Of a DNA stretch of 64,000 nucleotides, positions 1-9,458 are shown piece by piece (position 1 is the first letter of the stretch; every line of letters begins with the position of its first letter). The notes under the pieces were generated by a model. It worked only from the letters and a program-made list of their open reading frames with translations. It was not told the origin of the DNA and searched no databases. The translations under genes and the position numbers were made by a program. The stretch comes from Gimesia algae (GTDB lineage: Bacteria; Planctomycetota; Planctomycetia; Planctomycetales; Planctomycetaceae): assembly GCF_007746795.1 (NCBI RefSeq), contig NZ_CP036343.1, positions 6,586,357 to 6,650,356 on the forward strand, read 5' to 3'.

Positions 1-432
1 TTTCAGCTGATCTACGATGCCCGCAAATACGGTGGTCGCGTGGCGCTGTTTGGACGTAAGATCAATCAGGCCGAGCATCAACTGGCTTTTATTCAATTCC
101 TGCGTTATCTGGTTGAAGACAAAATACAGCCGGTGGAAGCGGTTAAAGCCTATCATGGCGTGCTGCAGGAACTGGGCATCAAACCCACACGTGAACTGGA
201 CGTCGATTTGACTTATCAGACCGCTGTCATGAGTTATGGGGGAGAAGACGGAAAGACCTTCAGCTTCCCTGCACAGAAATCAGACACTAAATCCGCTGCC
301 AGCAGTTCAAAATCCGCAACAACGAACAAATCGGCTGGGAACGGCAAGGGCTCTCCCGACTTCGCATCCATGAGCTCAGCAGAGAAGCTGGCCTTTCATC
401 AGGCGCGACTGAACCGCATGTTTGGTGAATAA
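1..432 (+). CDS. C-terminal part of an aldolase-like (TIM-barrel) protein
   Basis: The frame is open from the first base, so the start lies outside the window; 143 residues are visible and the stop is TAA at 430-432. The visible beginning (YDARKYGGRVALFGRK, then NQAEHQLAFIQFLRYLVE) resembles the last strand and helices of DeoC/LacD-type barrel proteins that I associate with planctomycetes, where an active-site loop is followed by a helical end. After about residue 85 the protein becomes a Ser/Lys/Ala-rich linker, then a short helix-like tail (SSAEKLAFHQARLNRMF). Family assignment rests on a remembered pattern and only the end of the protein, so the function is uncertain. A downstream membrane protein gene follows 99 bp later on the same strand. 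Confidence 0.5.
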   Translation, partial: FQLIYDARKYGGRVALFGRKINQAEHQLAFIQFLRYLVEDKIQPVEAVKAYHGVLQELGIKPTRELDVDLTYQTAVMSYGGEDGKTFSFPAQKSDTKSAASSSKSATTNKSAGNGKGSPDFASMSSAEKLAFHQARLNRMFGE

Positions 433-531
433 GACCTGCTGCTGTGTGTTGAGACATCATATCGAGGGGCTTAGAATACAAGACATGTTATTCCAGCTCG
501 CTCTTATTTTGTCAGCACAAGGTTCAGTCGT

Positions 532-2667
532 TTGAGTCGTTCTTCAAAGAAGAAAACACGGTCCTCCCTACCGGAAACCGTAAAACCCACTGGTACACCT
601 GTATTTGCTGGCACAATCCTCGTCATTGCCATCGGCTTAACGTGGATCTTCTGGTATGGCCTCTGGTCAGGCGGGGGATTGATCGGTGGTGACCTTTATA
701 CCTACTTCTTTCCCCAAAAGACGTTCTTCGCAGAACGTCTGCAGGCAGGTGAATTTCCGCTCTGGAATTCCAACATCGGACACGGCGTTCCCCTGGTGGC
801 GGAAAGTCAGACCGGTGCCTTCTACCCGTTCAACTACTTCGCCTACCGGTTTCTTCCCGTCAATACTGCCTACAACTTCGTCCAGATTTTGCATTACATT
901 CTGGCGTTCGTGTTTACCGGCATGTATGTGAAACGTCTGGGCTATTCACTGGTCGCCGCCCTGTTTGCCGGACTGGTCTATACTTACGGCTGGTTTCCCT
1001 CGCGGATCTGCCTGGAATGGGCCATCATTGGTGGTGCCTGGCTGCCATTGACGCTGTGGTGCGTCGAATCATTCTTCCAGACCCGCTACTGGCGGTATGC
1101 GATATTACTTAGTTTTGCTTTGACAATGCAAATTCTCCCTGGCCACTTCAACCTGGCATTTCTCACACAATTGATGCTGGTCGTCTACATTCCCGCTCGT
1201 ATCTGGTTCAGCCGCGATGAAACGACTGACGCACTCAAACCATATCGCAGACGAACCATCATACTACTGCTACTGGCTTTTATTTCCACCTATGCACTCT
1301 CGGCAGTTCAGCTCGCACCGACCTGGGAATTAAAACAACTCAGTCAGCGGGCAGAAGTGGGTGAACGCTCGCATCAACCCGGATATGGTCACATCCCGGT
1401 CTGGTATCTCTCGCAGGTGGTTGCCCCCTGGGCCTGGTATCCCTATGAAGTAAATCTGGACGCCGGGCTGGCACCAGGAGGTGATGCAACCAATCAGGTC
1501 GAAGCGCATCTGTATTTCGGCATCGCCTCGGTTCTTTTGCTGATATACGGGACATGGAGTGGTGCCTGGACGCGTGACCGCAGGCTGATCCTGCTGGCGG
1601 TCATTGGATTCCTGGCACTGCTGTATACGCCGGGCTGGTTACTCCCCATAACAAAACATTTGCCTGGCTTCAGCTTCTTCACCGGCCCTGGTCGCTATGG
1701 CATCCTGACCACGTTCGCAGTCGCAGTCATTGCCGGCGTCTGCCTGGAACGACTGACAGCAAACTGGAATCGGAATCTGCAGCTGCTGGTAGTCGCTCTC
1801 GTCTGTCTGTTTACCGCAGCTGATTTCTGGGTCGTCAGTCGCTATGTCACCTACGCCGCTATCGTTCCCGATCCGCCAATTAACCATGTCGATCAGAGTG
1901 GACTCAAGAAGATTGTCACAGAGTACGGGAAACCGGTCCGCCTGTTTGCACCAGGCGCCAATTTACCAACTCTGCTGGGTGTCTCATCCACTCCCGTTTA
2001 CCTGGGAATTGGGCCCGAACAGTATTTCGACCCAAAATTGACAATGCCCGAGCCGCTGCCTTTCAAGGAACCTGCGACACCCGAGCAGATTGAATGGCTT
2101 CGCAAAGCAGGCGTGACGCACATCCTCAGCCAGCATCCCCTCGACTTGAATCACTGGCCGGTGAAGCCGATCTGGAGGGATTTCGACGCGGTGATTAACC
2201 CCGCCTGGGGCCGCTTCGATGAACCTGTTTACTTTTATGAACTTCAGGGTTCGCGGGGCCGCCTCGCCTGGACTCATCCAGAGGCAAACCAAAATGCCAC
2301 AATTACAGGTTATCGTGCGAATGAAATTAAAATAGAGGCAGAGACTCCGACCGATGATACACTGATCTTAACCGACCTGCTGTATCCTGGCTGGAAAGTC
2401 TATGTAGATGGTCAACCTGCTGAAGCAGAATTGATCGAAGGCGTGTACCGCGGCGTGAAACTGTCAGCGGGTAAACATGAAGTGGTCTGGGCGTATCAGT
2501 CCGGCTGGTTTCTGATCGGGGCAATTGTCAGCTGCATCACACTACTGACTTTATTAACGATTGCCCACTTCCGGTTCTGGCATCCGATTCTGTTTCAAAT
2601 GAAACAGAGGACCATGGAAGTGCAGCCTGATATCCCTGTCAGCGAGATTACGAAGAAGAAGAAATGA
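532..2667 (+). CDS. YfhO-family polytopic membrane protein (GT-C type glycosyltransferase)
   Basis: This 711-residue protein has about a dozen hydrophobic segments from residue 24 to 430, then a soluble region and a final membrane helix near 650-670. The early loop GGDLYTYFFPQKTFF and LWNSNIGHGVPL, with an acidic residue after the first helix, fits YfhO/GT-C transferases that use lipid-linked sugars. The soluble end with YPGWKVYVDGQ and a Lys/His-rich AGKHEVVWAY stretch is the usual YfhO C-terminal domain. The role would be adding sugars to a surface polymer or protein outside the membrane; the acceptor is unknown. The start used is TTG at 532, since no in-frame ATG lies just upstream; it remains uncertain. 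The 3' end overlaps the convergent FHA gene by 20 bp. Confidence 0.75.
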   Translation: MSRSSKKKTRSSLPETVKPTGTPVFAGTILVIAIGLTWIFWYGLWSGGGLIGGDLYTYFFPQKTFFAERLQAGEFPLWNSNIGHGVPLVAESQTGAFYPFNYFAYRFLPVNTAYNFVQILHYILAFVFTGMYVKRLGYSLVAALFAGLVYTYGWFPSRICLEWAIIGGAWLPLTLWCVESFFQTRYWRYAILLSFALTMQILPGHFNLAFLTQLMLVVYIPARIWFSRDETTDALKPYRRRTIILLLLAFISTYALSAVQLAPTWELKQLSQRAEVGERSHQPGYGHIPVWYLSQVVAPWAWYPYEVNLDAGLAPGGDATNQVEAHLYFGIASVLLLIYGTWSGAWTRDRRLILLAVIGFLALLYTPGWLLPITKHLPGFSFFTGPGRYGILTTFAVAVIAGVCLERLTANWNRNLQLLVVALVCLFTAADFWVVSRYVTYAAIVPDPPINHVDQSGLKKIVTEYGKPVRLFAPGANLPTLLGVSSTPVYLGIGPEQYFDPKLTMPEPLPFKEPATPEQIEWLRKAGVTHILSQHPLDLNHWPVKPIWRDFDAVINPAWGRFDEPVYFYELQGSRGRLAWTHPEANQNATITGYRANEIKIEAETPTDDTLILTDLLYPGWKVYVDGQPAEAELIEGVYRGVKLSAGKHEVVWAYQSGWFLIGAIVSCITLLTLLTIAHFRFWHPILFQMKQRTMEVQPDIPVSEITKKKK

Positions 2668-3226
2668 ATTCCACGTTGGAACCAGTCCCTTCGAAGCGGT
2701 GACTGTCGGAATAATTTTCTTCATCGTCTTCGTCGTCTACACTTTCCAGCTCATCGCTGGGCAGCATTTCATTCGCGCTCACGTTGTGGCCACTGTCTGA
2801 TATGGCGACCGGGAACTGCTGGGAAATATCCACGTCTTTGGTTGGCTTTTTGAAGTGCTGGACCGAAGGTGCCTTAGTAGGCGTACTATCTGTCTCGGGC
2901 TGACTGTCTGTCTGTTCTTTTTTCTTATGGAAATCGGCGCCTATATTTTCCAGATGATAGGCGACATTTCCGATCTTCAGCTCATCATTCAATTTGAGCC
3001 AGGCCTGCTGGTCAATTTTCTTGCCATTTACATAAACACCATTCATGCTGCCCAGATCACGTACGACGGGACGGTCATTGACAATGGCGAGACAACAATG
3101 CTTGCGTGAGATTTTAGGGCTGTCATTGATCACGATATCACAGTCGGGATGACGTCCGACGAGAATGATCGCCTTGTCAAGTACGATCGGGCGACCTTGA
3201 TTCACGGGGACTAAGCAGACTGCCAT
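2648..3226 (-). CDS. FHA-domain protein
   Basis: A forkhead-associated domain fills residues 1-95. It has the family hallmarks GRHPDCD (24-30), SRKH (40-43) and GSMNGVYVNG (59-68), which bind phosphothreonine peptides. The remaining half is acidic and low-complexity, with many Asp, Glu and Ser residues and no membrane segment, so it is probably a flexible cytoplasmic tail. The partner kinase is not in this window. The ATG is preceded by a GGAG about 7 bases upstream. The gene stands alone on its strand and ends inside the 3' end of the convergent YfhO-type gene. The FHA assignment is firm; the biological process is not known. Confidence 0.85.
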   Translation of the reverse strand: MAVCLVPVNQGRPIVLDKAIILVGRHPDCDIVINDSPKISRKHCCLAIVNDRPVVRDLGSMNGVYVNGKKIDQQAWLKLNDELKIGNVAYHLENIGADFHKKKEQTDSQPETDSTPTKAPSVQHFKKPTKDVDISQQFPVAISDSGHNVSANEMLPSDELESVDDEDDEENYSDSHRFEGTGSNVEFISSSS

Positions 3227-3602
3227 AGAAGACTCCAGTCAGAAACGTTAGCAAACTTAATGAATTGTTATTATACGAGTCATCCAGATCCAAGTAAAAG
3301 AAAAAAGGCCCGAGCCGAACAGGAGACGGTGAATTCCTCCTGTTACCCCATATAACTCATACGCGTACTTAAAATGTTAATTACTGATAAATATCGACTA
3401 TTTATAGATATACACTCAATCAAGACCTGCTGTTTCTCACACATTTGGGTCATTCCACGCACTGATCCAAACTCAAAATCGTCCCAATTCGACCTGGACA
3501 CTCCCATTTGCAATAAGCACAACCCCCATAACCGTACCGGCATACACAATGCTATTGTGTCTATCAACAGATTTTACAGTAAGAATACAGATAGTGTACC
3601 GG
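3227..3602 (-). other. Intergenic region, no gene recognised
   Basis: This 376 bp AT-rich gap lies between the start of the FHA gene and the end of the LRR gene, both on the minus strand. Short open frames occur on both strands, but they have no ribosome site and no protein-like composition. It must carry the FHA promoter and any LRR-gene terminator; I could not place either with confidence. Confidence 0.5.
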
Positions 3603-6600
3603 CTACTTCGTCTGCACCCGACAATTCGGTAATGCCCCCTGAAACTCCTTTAGACGGGCTGGGGGTATTTCGAGATGCTTCAGTGAGAGCAGGTGCAAGT
3701 GCTTCATTGATTTCAATTTGTCCAGCACAGCAGCGGTGACCTGAGTACGGCTCAGATCCAAGTACTTCAATTGAGTGAGTTTGGCCAATTCAGAAACACC
3801 CGAATCCGTAATTTGTGTATTATCAAGTTCCAGTCGTTCCAGATGAGTGAGCGAGGTGATCTCTTTTAAACCGGCATCCGAAATACTGCTTCCTGTCAAC
3901 TCCAGCCAGACAAGATTCGATAATGGGGAAATTGCTTTTAAACGAGCATCTGTTAACTCAAGCCAGTTGATGACCAGTTTCCTCAAGTCCTGAATTTTTT
4001 GAATGATCGCCAGACTGGAATCGAGTTCTTTCGAATTATCTTTTCTGCTGCGAGGATCAAATTCACCCAGAATCTGATTAAATCGAACGACGCCAATTAC
4101 CCGCCGATGTCCCAGGCTGATATACTCTACCGCGGCACCAGTATCTCGGAGTTGCATGGCGTATTTCTGATCTGCAGACGAGATCTCGAAGACACAATTG
4201 ACTTTGCATTGAGGACACCGGATTTCAAACTGCTTAACCCCTTCTGCAGTTACATTGGTACCATTTAAACTCAAGCTCATCATTACTCGTAGTGATTCGA
4301 GATCTTTCACTCCTTTGTCTGTGATATAAGTTTCATTCAGATTTAAAGTTCGCAGGGTCGTCATTTTATTAAGAATAGGTGTCCCTCCGTCTGTGATGGT
4401 TGTTCCACTCAAACTGAGTATGTTCAGCCGTGGTAGTTTGACTAGCTGCTCCAACCCTTGATCAGCGACCTTGGTTTGATCCAGATTAAGGCTCCGTAAA
4501 TTTTTCAACGATGTAAGCTGCGCCATACCATCGCTGTAAATTCGATTGGAGCTCAGATCCAGGCCGCGCAGATTGACGAATCCTGACAGGTTTTTCAGTC
4601 CGTTTTCCGTGATGTAATTTTGGGACAGTGAAAGTATTTCCAGATGAGTCATATCTTTTAAGGAGACAAGCTCATCATCAGAAATCCCTGCGTCTTTGAG
4701 CTGTAAATGTCTCAATTTTTTTAACACAGCCAGCAATTTCAGCCCATCCGGTGTCAGCTTCACACCGTTCAATTTCAGGACCTGCAAGCCAGCGATACCT
4801 GATAAATGCCTGAGGCCCGCTTCTGTCAGGTTTGGACTTTGAATCTCCAGACCATATAAATTTAGATTTTTTAATTCTTTGAGAAACCCCAGTTGTACAT
4901 CAATCGGTTCCAGGCTGGGGTTTGTTCCCAGTGGATCATATATACGAACAGTCAGAAGTTCTGGTGTTCCTGATTGTTGCTGACGAACCAGCATCGCACC
5001 TTGTTTCTTCAGTTTTTCCGTGAGTGCCAGCACATCCTGTGATCGGGGAACCGAGGCCATAACCTGGCAGTCTGGTGACTGTTTTCGAAAAGATTCGACT
5101 CCAACACTGGTCACACCAGTCCCATGCAAATTGAGTTCCGTTAGTTTGATCAGCTTCGAATTAAAATGTGCGAGGCCGACATCTGTAACTTTTGTACCTT
5201 TCAAATTCAGTCGCTTCAGATTAAAAATCGATTTGAGTGTCTCCAACCCCTGATCATCGACGCGGGTGGCTGTCAGGTTCAGACTGTAAAGGTGCTTTAA
5301 GTCCTTGAGAGCTTTGAGCCCCTCATTCGAAACATCAGTATCTTCCAAATCGAGAGTTTTTAATGCTGTCATCTTTTGCAATGCAGACATCCCGGCGTCA
5401 GTAATTTTGGTTTTCCTGAGTCCCAGTGAATTCAAACCGGTCAGATTGCCCAACGCTACCAGTCCAGTATCATCGATGGATGTAAAACCGAGGTTCAGTG
5501 AAGTGAGTCCCGTGAGCGTTGCCAAATGCGTGACGGCATCTCCTTCAAAGTGCGATTGGGTCAGTTTCAGATTCTTTAATTGTGGCAGACCGTTCAAATG
5601 GTCTAGGCTGGATGCCTGGAGGGAATTCATTGACAAATCCAGATTCCGTAACTGAGGCAGTTTTTTCAGCTCTCTCAATCCCGTCCCCGATATCTGATTT
5701 TTATAAAGATTGAGAGTTTCTAACCGCGAAGTCGCTGCCAGATGAACAAACCCTGCATCTGTCAGACTGGTGTTTCCCAGGTTTAATGACTTCAATTGAG
5801 GAAAGTTTTTCAGAGCAGCCAGCCCGGTATCGGTAATATCGGTCCTGCTGAGATCCAGTTGCTGTAAGTGATGGAGCCCGGTCAAAGTCTCCAGCCCTTT
5901 GTCCTTAATCGCTGCACCTGACAGGTGCAGACTTTCGAGTTCTGACAATTCTGCAAGGTGGACCATTCCCTGATCAGTCACGTTTGTCCTATTGAGCTGC
6001 AGTTTCTTCAACTGCGGAATATCTTTCAGAGAACGCAACTCGCGGTCAGTAATCTGATTTCCATACAAGTGAACTGCGGTGGTATATTGCGATGTGAGTT
6101 TACGGTTTTCAAAAACCCGGGATTTATGAACGTGTGCCCCCAGTGCTTTTAAAGCAGCAATTGCCTGTTGCTCCTGCATAGAGGTACCAGCACGACCTCC
6201 GGTGACCACTTTACAATCAGGTAGAACAGTATTGAATCGTTGCATCCCCGCTGAAGTAATTCCGGTACCGATCAAATCGAGCCGCTTCAATTTTTTGAGT
6301 TGAGTGAGGTGCTCCAGCCCGGCATCCCCGATATTTGTTCTCGCCAGGTTCAGACTGGTCAAATGCTTGAGCCCTGAGAGATGAGCCAGACCGGCATCGG
6401 TGATAGGGCTCTGCATCACCGTCAGTGACTTCAAGCCGGTCAGGTCTTTGAGATTTTCGAGCCCCTGATCACTGACAATGGTGTTATTGATCGATAGCGA
6501 CTGCAAACTGCTCCGGTCTTTCAGGCAGGCCAGACTGGCATTGTTTACCTGTCGACCAGAAAGGGTGATTTTCGCTACGACGCGATATTCTTTGCGTGGC

Positions 6601-7373
6601 CGATATTGAACGAATCCACCTAATTTTTTTATCTCTGCTACCAATTTCAGGTCATCTGGCGAGACAGGACGATCAAAGTCTATTTTACAACCTGGCATTT
6701 CCATCTGCAGTTTTGCCACAGCCGCATTACTGACCGAAGTCAGACTCAGATCAAGGTATTCCAGTTTCTTTAAGCCATATAAGTGTATCAGCCCGGCATC
6801 ATTGATCTCTGTTTCATACAGATTCAAAGAGTTCAACTGCTTGAGATCTTTCAGGTAGATCAGACCCGCACCGGTTATTTTGGTCGAATTGAGCCACAAA
6901 CTTTGGAGATTGGTCAATTCTTTAAAATGGACCAGAGCCGCGTCGGTCAGGGCTGCATTACGAATATAAATATGCCTTAAAGCAGGAAATTGCTTCAGGT
7001 GCGCCAGCCCGTTATCAGTTAAAGGAGATCGCACCAGATGCAGTTTCTGAAGTTGATTAAAACCCTGAAGGTGCTTTAAACCATCTCCGGTTACCTTGGA
7101 ACCGTAAAAGGCCAAGTCCTGGATCGTGTCAAAATCTTTCAAATATTTGAGATCATCATCGTCGATTTCCGAACTCGAAAAGAAGACCGATTTAACCGCC
7201 GAATCCGGGCCTGCCTGCAGGTATTTGATGTCTCCACGTAACTGCCTGATGAGTTGAATCGTCTGCTCTTTTGATAGGTCACCATTTTCTGAAGGGGGAG
7301 CAGCACAAATCAGTGTGCCATAGAATGACAGGCTTAAAAGTAGAAAAGTCAGAGAAGAAATTCGCATTCTCAT
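3603..7373 (-). CDS. Large exported leucine-rich-repeat protein
   Basis: The protein has 1256 residues from the ATG at 7373, chosen because AAAGGG lies just upstream and the product then begins with a normal signal peptide (MRMRISSLTFLLLSLSFYG..., cleavage near ICAA). A GTG 33 bp upstream is the alternative. Almost the whole mature part is built of about 23-24-residue repeats of the type LxxLxxLxLxxTxITDxGLxxL, the ribonuclease-inhibitor/cysteine-containing style common in planctomycetes. The repeats fall into five blocks, each closing with a Pro-x-Cys-[KQR]-Val cap at about residues 229, 387, 769, 1056 and 1251. Most blocks begin with a helix-strand insert such as KKLGGFVQ or KALGAHV. The likely role is protein or glycan binding in the periplasm or at the surface; no enzyme domain is present. 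Confidence 0.85.
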   Translation of the reverse strand: MRMRISSLTFLLLSLSFYGTLICAAPPSENGDLSKEQTIQLIRQLRGDIKYLQAGPDSAVKSVFFSSSEIDDDDLKYLKDFDTIQDLAFYGSKVTGDGLKHLQGFNQLQKLHLVRSPLTDNGLAHLKQFPALRHIYIRNAALTDAALVHFKELTNLQSLWLNSTKITGAGLIYLKDLKQLNSLNLYETEINDAGLIHLYGLKKLEYLDLSLTSVSNAAVAKLQMEMPGCKIDFDRPVSPDDLKLVAEIKKLGGFVQYRPRKEYRVVAKITLSGRQVNNASLACLKDRSSLQSLSINNTIVSDQGLENLKDLTGLKSLTVMQSPITDAGLAHLSGLKHLTSLNLARTNIGDAGLEHLTQLKKLKRLDLIGTGITSAGMQRFNTVLPDCKVVTGGRAGTSMQEQQAIAALKALGAHVHKSRVFENRKLTSQYTTAVHLYGNQITDRELRSLKDIPQLKKLQLNRTNVTDQGMVHLAELSELESLHLSGAAIKDKGLETLTGLHHLQQLDLSRTDITDTGLAALKNFPQLKSLNLGNTSLTDAGFVHLAATSRLETLNLYKNQISGTGLRELKKLPQLRNLDLSMNSLQASSLDHLNGLPQLKNLKLTQSHFEGDAVTHLATLTGLTSLNLGFTSIDDTGLVALGNLTGLNSLGLRKTKITDAGMSALQKMTALKTLDLEDTDVSNEGLKALKDLKHLYSLNLTATRVDDQGLETLKSIFNLKRLNLKGTKVTDVGLAHFNSKLIKLTELNLHGTGVTSVGVESFRKQSPDCQVMASVPRSQDVLALTEKLKKQGAMLVRQQQSGTPELLTVRIYDPLGTNPSLEPIDVQLGFLKELKNLNLYGLEIQSPNLTEAGLRHLSGIAGLQVLKLNGVKLTPDGLKLLAVLKKLRHLQLKDAGISDDELVSLKDMTHLEILSLSQNYITENGLKNLSGFVNLRGLDLSSNRIYSDGMAQLTSLKNLRSLNLDQTKVADQGLEQLVKLPRLNILSLSGTTITDGGTPILNKMTTLRTLNLNETYITDKGVKDLESLRVMMSLSLNGTNVTAEGVKQFEIRCPQCKVNCVFEISSADQKYAMQLRDTGAAVEYISLGHRRVIGVVRFNQILGEFDPRSRKDNSKELDSSLAIIQKIQDLRKLVINWLELTDARLKAISPLSNLVWLELTGSSISDAGLKEITSLTHLERLELDNTQITDSGVSELAKLTQLKYLDLSRTQVTAAVLDKLKSMKHLHLLSLKHLEIPPARLKEFQGALPNCRVQTK

Positions 7374-7560
7374 AAGACCCTTTCGGGAGAAACAGACGGG
7401 CAACACACTATTGCATCAATGGATACGACTATAACCCTGTATGGATAAGGTTTCAAATTCAGAAAGACAATCACTGCAGAAACTCACCTGAATTTGCAGG
7501 GAAATCTACACTCCAAACTCACGTAGACTTAGTATTCTGCACTCGCTACCATTCTCTCAG

Positions 7561-7590
7561 TTGACACTAATGTATACACACGGCCATATT
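7561..7590 (+). promoter_or_regulatory. Candidate sigma-70 promoter for the SnoaL-like gene
   Basis: A perfect TTGACA at 7561-7566 is followed after 18 bases by CATATT (7585-7590), which matches the -10 consensus at four of six positions. It sits 60 bp before the ATG at 7651 in a non-coding gap. The assignment is by eye. Confidence 0.4.
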
Positions 7591-7650
7591 CAAAGTTCAT
7601 GTAAGCATTGATCCTTTGCTGATACTTAGAACCTGAAGAAAGAAACTAAA

Positions 7651-8151
7651 ATGAAGACACAACTGATTTCTATCGCGATGATCGTATTTTCTGCTGTTAG
7701 TTTGAACTGTGAAAATTTGGCGACTGCCAGTGATGAAGATCAGAAAGCGGTAAAAGCAGCTACTCAGCAATTCTACTCTGCACTCAATGAACTGTTTACC
7801 GGTGAAGTGGAACCCATGAAAAAATTATGGTCGCACCAGGATGATATCACTTTCATGGGACCAGATGGCAGCTTTCTGCGTGGTTGGAAACCGATTGCAG
7901 CCGAATGGGAAAAAACGGGTTCCATGAAACTGGGTGGTAAAGTTGAAGCGGCAGAAATTCACATCACTGTCGGGCAGGAGCTGGCTATTGTCAGTAACTA
8001 TGAAATCGGACATAATATTGGGGCAGACGGTAAAGTAGAGAAAGTCAAAATCCGCGCGACGAGTCTGTTTCGCAAAGAAAATGGAAAGTGGAAAATGATC
8101 GGGCACCACACCGACCTGCTTCCCTTCCTGTCAAAGCCATCCACAGATTAA
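7651..8151 (+). CDS. Secreted SnoaL-like (NTF2-fold) protein
   Basis: The protein has 166 residues and begins with a signal peptide of about 26 residues (MKTQLISIAMIVFSAVSL..., cleaved before or after the TASD region). The rest follows the SnoaL/DUF4440 pattern: a helical start (VKAATQQFYSALNELFTGEVEPMKKLW), a FMGPDGSFLRGW loop, and strands ending in RATSLFRKENGKWKMIGHHTDL. Such domains bind small hydrophobic ligands or act as isomerases, and many exported planctomycete members have no known substrate. A purine-rich GAAGAAAGAAA precedes the ATG. The last four bases overlap the convergent DUF58 gene. The fold is well supported; the activity is not predicted. Confidence 0.75.
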   Translation: MKTQLISIAMIVFSAVSLNCENLATASDEDQKAVKAATQQFYSALNELFTGEVEPMKKLWSHQDDITFMGPDGSFLRGWKPIAAEWEKTGSMKLGGKVEAAEIHITVGQELAIVSNYEIGHNIGADGKVEKVKIRATSLFRKENGKWKMIGHHTDLLPFLSKPSTD

Positions 8152-9458
8152 AGCAGTTGTCGTGCTTTGATATCCAGGTAGCGGCTGATAAGGTTGACCG
8201 ACAGGTTCTCCGGCAACGTGTCGAGTACGAGTAACCCGGATTTCTGCAACGCGGCGATTTGTGTCGCCTGGGAAGACACAATTTCAGCCGCGGCGGCGAT
8301 CTGAAATGCTTCCCGGTCCGTTTCCGGTATTGAGTTCATTCGATTCTCGAGGGGCACGTTTCGTAAAAACGCGGACAATACCAGATGCGGCCAGCGCATC
8401 ATTCGCAGGGCTTTTCCCAGGTATTCCAGATGAACTTCATCCAGTGCATGCGTCAGTACAACGACCAATGAGCGTTTACGATAACGCAGTTGCAGCTGTT
8501 CAGACATCAGTTGATAATCGGAAGCCTCATAGATCGGTTCCAGGTCATAAACCTGACGGATCAGTTTCTGAATCGAACCGGCACCACGAATAGGAGGGAC
8601 CCAGCATTCCACCTTATTGGAACAAGCCATCAGTGAAACGGTATCCCCCTGCCTGAGCGCGACATAGCTCAACAAAATCGCAGCGTTCAGGGCCCGGTCA
8701 AAGTGCGTGACCCCTTCGTCGGCATTACACATCGAACGACCACAGTCGAGAAGAAATATGATGTTTTGATTTTTTTCAACTACGTATTCACGACTGATTA
8801 ACTCCTGGTGCCGAGACGTCGCTTTCCAGTCAATGCTGCGAAATTCGTCCCCTCGTCGATACTCACGCAGTCGATCGAAATCGGTTCCCCGCCCCCGCAA
8901 ACGTGACATTTTGATTCCGGCTTCGGCCAGACGATTGCGGCGCGCCAGCAGTTCAACGCCACGCACCGATTGAATGTCAGGATAAATCCGGATTTCCTGA
9001 TGGATGTCCCGCTCGTCGTAGACAGTCCAGAGCCCGAACCGACTCTTCATCTGTAAAAACACGCGGCGAAAACGATTCTTCCCGCGATGGTGCGGCTCAA
9101 CATGATAGATACTGTATTGATGCTTATTGGGAAAGAGTTCGATGTCGAAGGGAAGATTTGTGTACTGACAGGGCATGGGCGGCTCATCATGCACATGAAT
9201 CTTGAGCGGGACAGTACCCCGATTATTAAACCAGAGCTTGACGCTGTTCGAAGTGCCGACACTCAATACATCCTTCACTTCCCGATCTACTTCAATCAGA
9301 AGCAGCGAGGGTGTCAGCACCAGGTCAATCAGAGCGAATAAAAAGACCAGCAGACAGATCAAAATACCCACCTGGCCCCATTCCGGCCAGATCGTCCCCA
9401 AGGCAAAGGGAACCATGGCCGCAGCGAACAGAGACAACAATGAAAGACGGGGCATCAT
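8148..9458 (-). CDS. DUF58-domain membrane-anchored protein
   Basis: This 436-residue protein has two N-terminal membrane helices (about 5-22 and 29-48), a beta-rich region, and the DUF58 core. The diagnostic stretch YRRGDEFRSIDWKATSR lies at residues 200-216. A von Willebrand-like segment follows with DCGRSM at 238-243, resembling a metal-ion-dependent adhesion site. It is the standard partner of a MoxR AAA+ ATPase, and here its start overlaps the moxR stop by 4 bp, which indicates translational coupling. The pair is thought to act in metal insertion, assembly or quality control of envelope protein complexes. The third usual member, a free von Willebrand protein, is not adjacent. Confidence 0.88.
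   Translation of the reverse strand: MMPRLSLLSLFAAAMVPFALGTIWPEWGQVGILICLLVFLFALIDLVLTPSLLLIEVDREVKDVLSVGTSNSVKLWFNNRGTVPLKIHVHDEPPMPCQYTNLPFDIELFPNKHQYSIYHVEPHHRGKNRFRRVFLQMKSRFGLWTVYDERDIHQEIRIYPDIQSVRGVELLARRNRLAEAGIKMSRLRGRGTDFDRLREYRRGDEFRSIDWKATSRHQELISREYVVEKNQNIIFLLDCGRSMCNADEGVTHFDRALNAAILLSYVALRQGDTVSLMACSNKVECWVPPIRGAGSIQKLIRQVYDLEPIYEASDYQLMSEQLQLRYRKRSLVVVLTHALDEVHLEYLGKALRMMRWPHLVLSAFLRNVPLENRMNSIPETDREAFQIAAAAEIVSSQATQIAALQKSGLLVLDTLPENLSVNLISRYLDIKARQLL

Noticed and set aside
3374..3739. A 121-codon frame at the end of the LRR gene
   Set aside because: It overlaps LRR coding sequence and has no ribosome site or protein-like composition.
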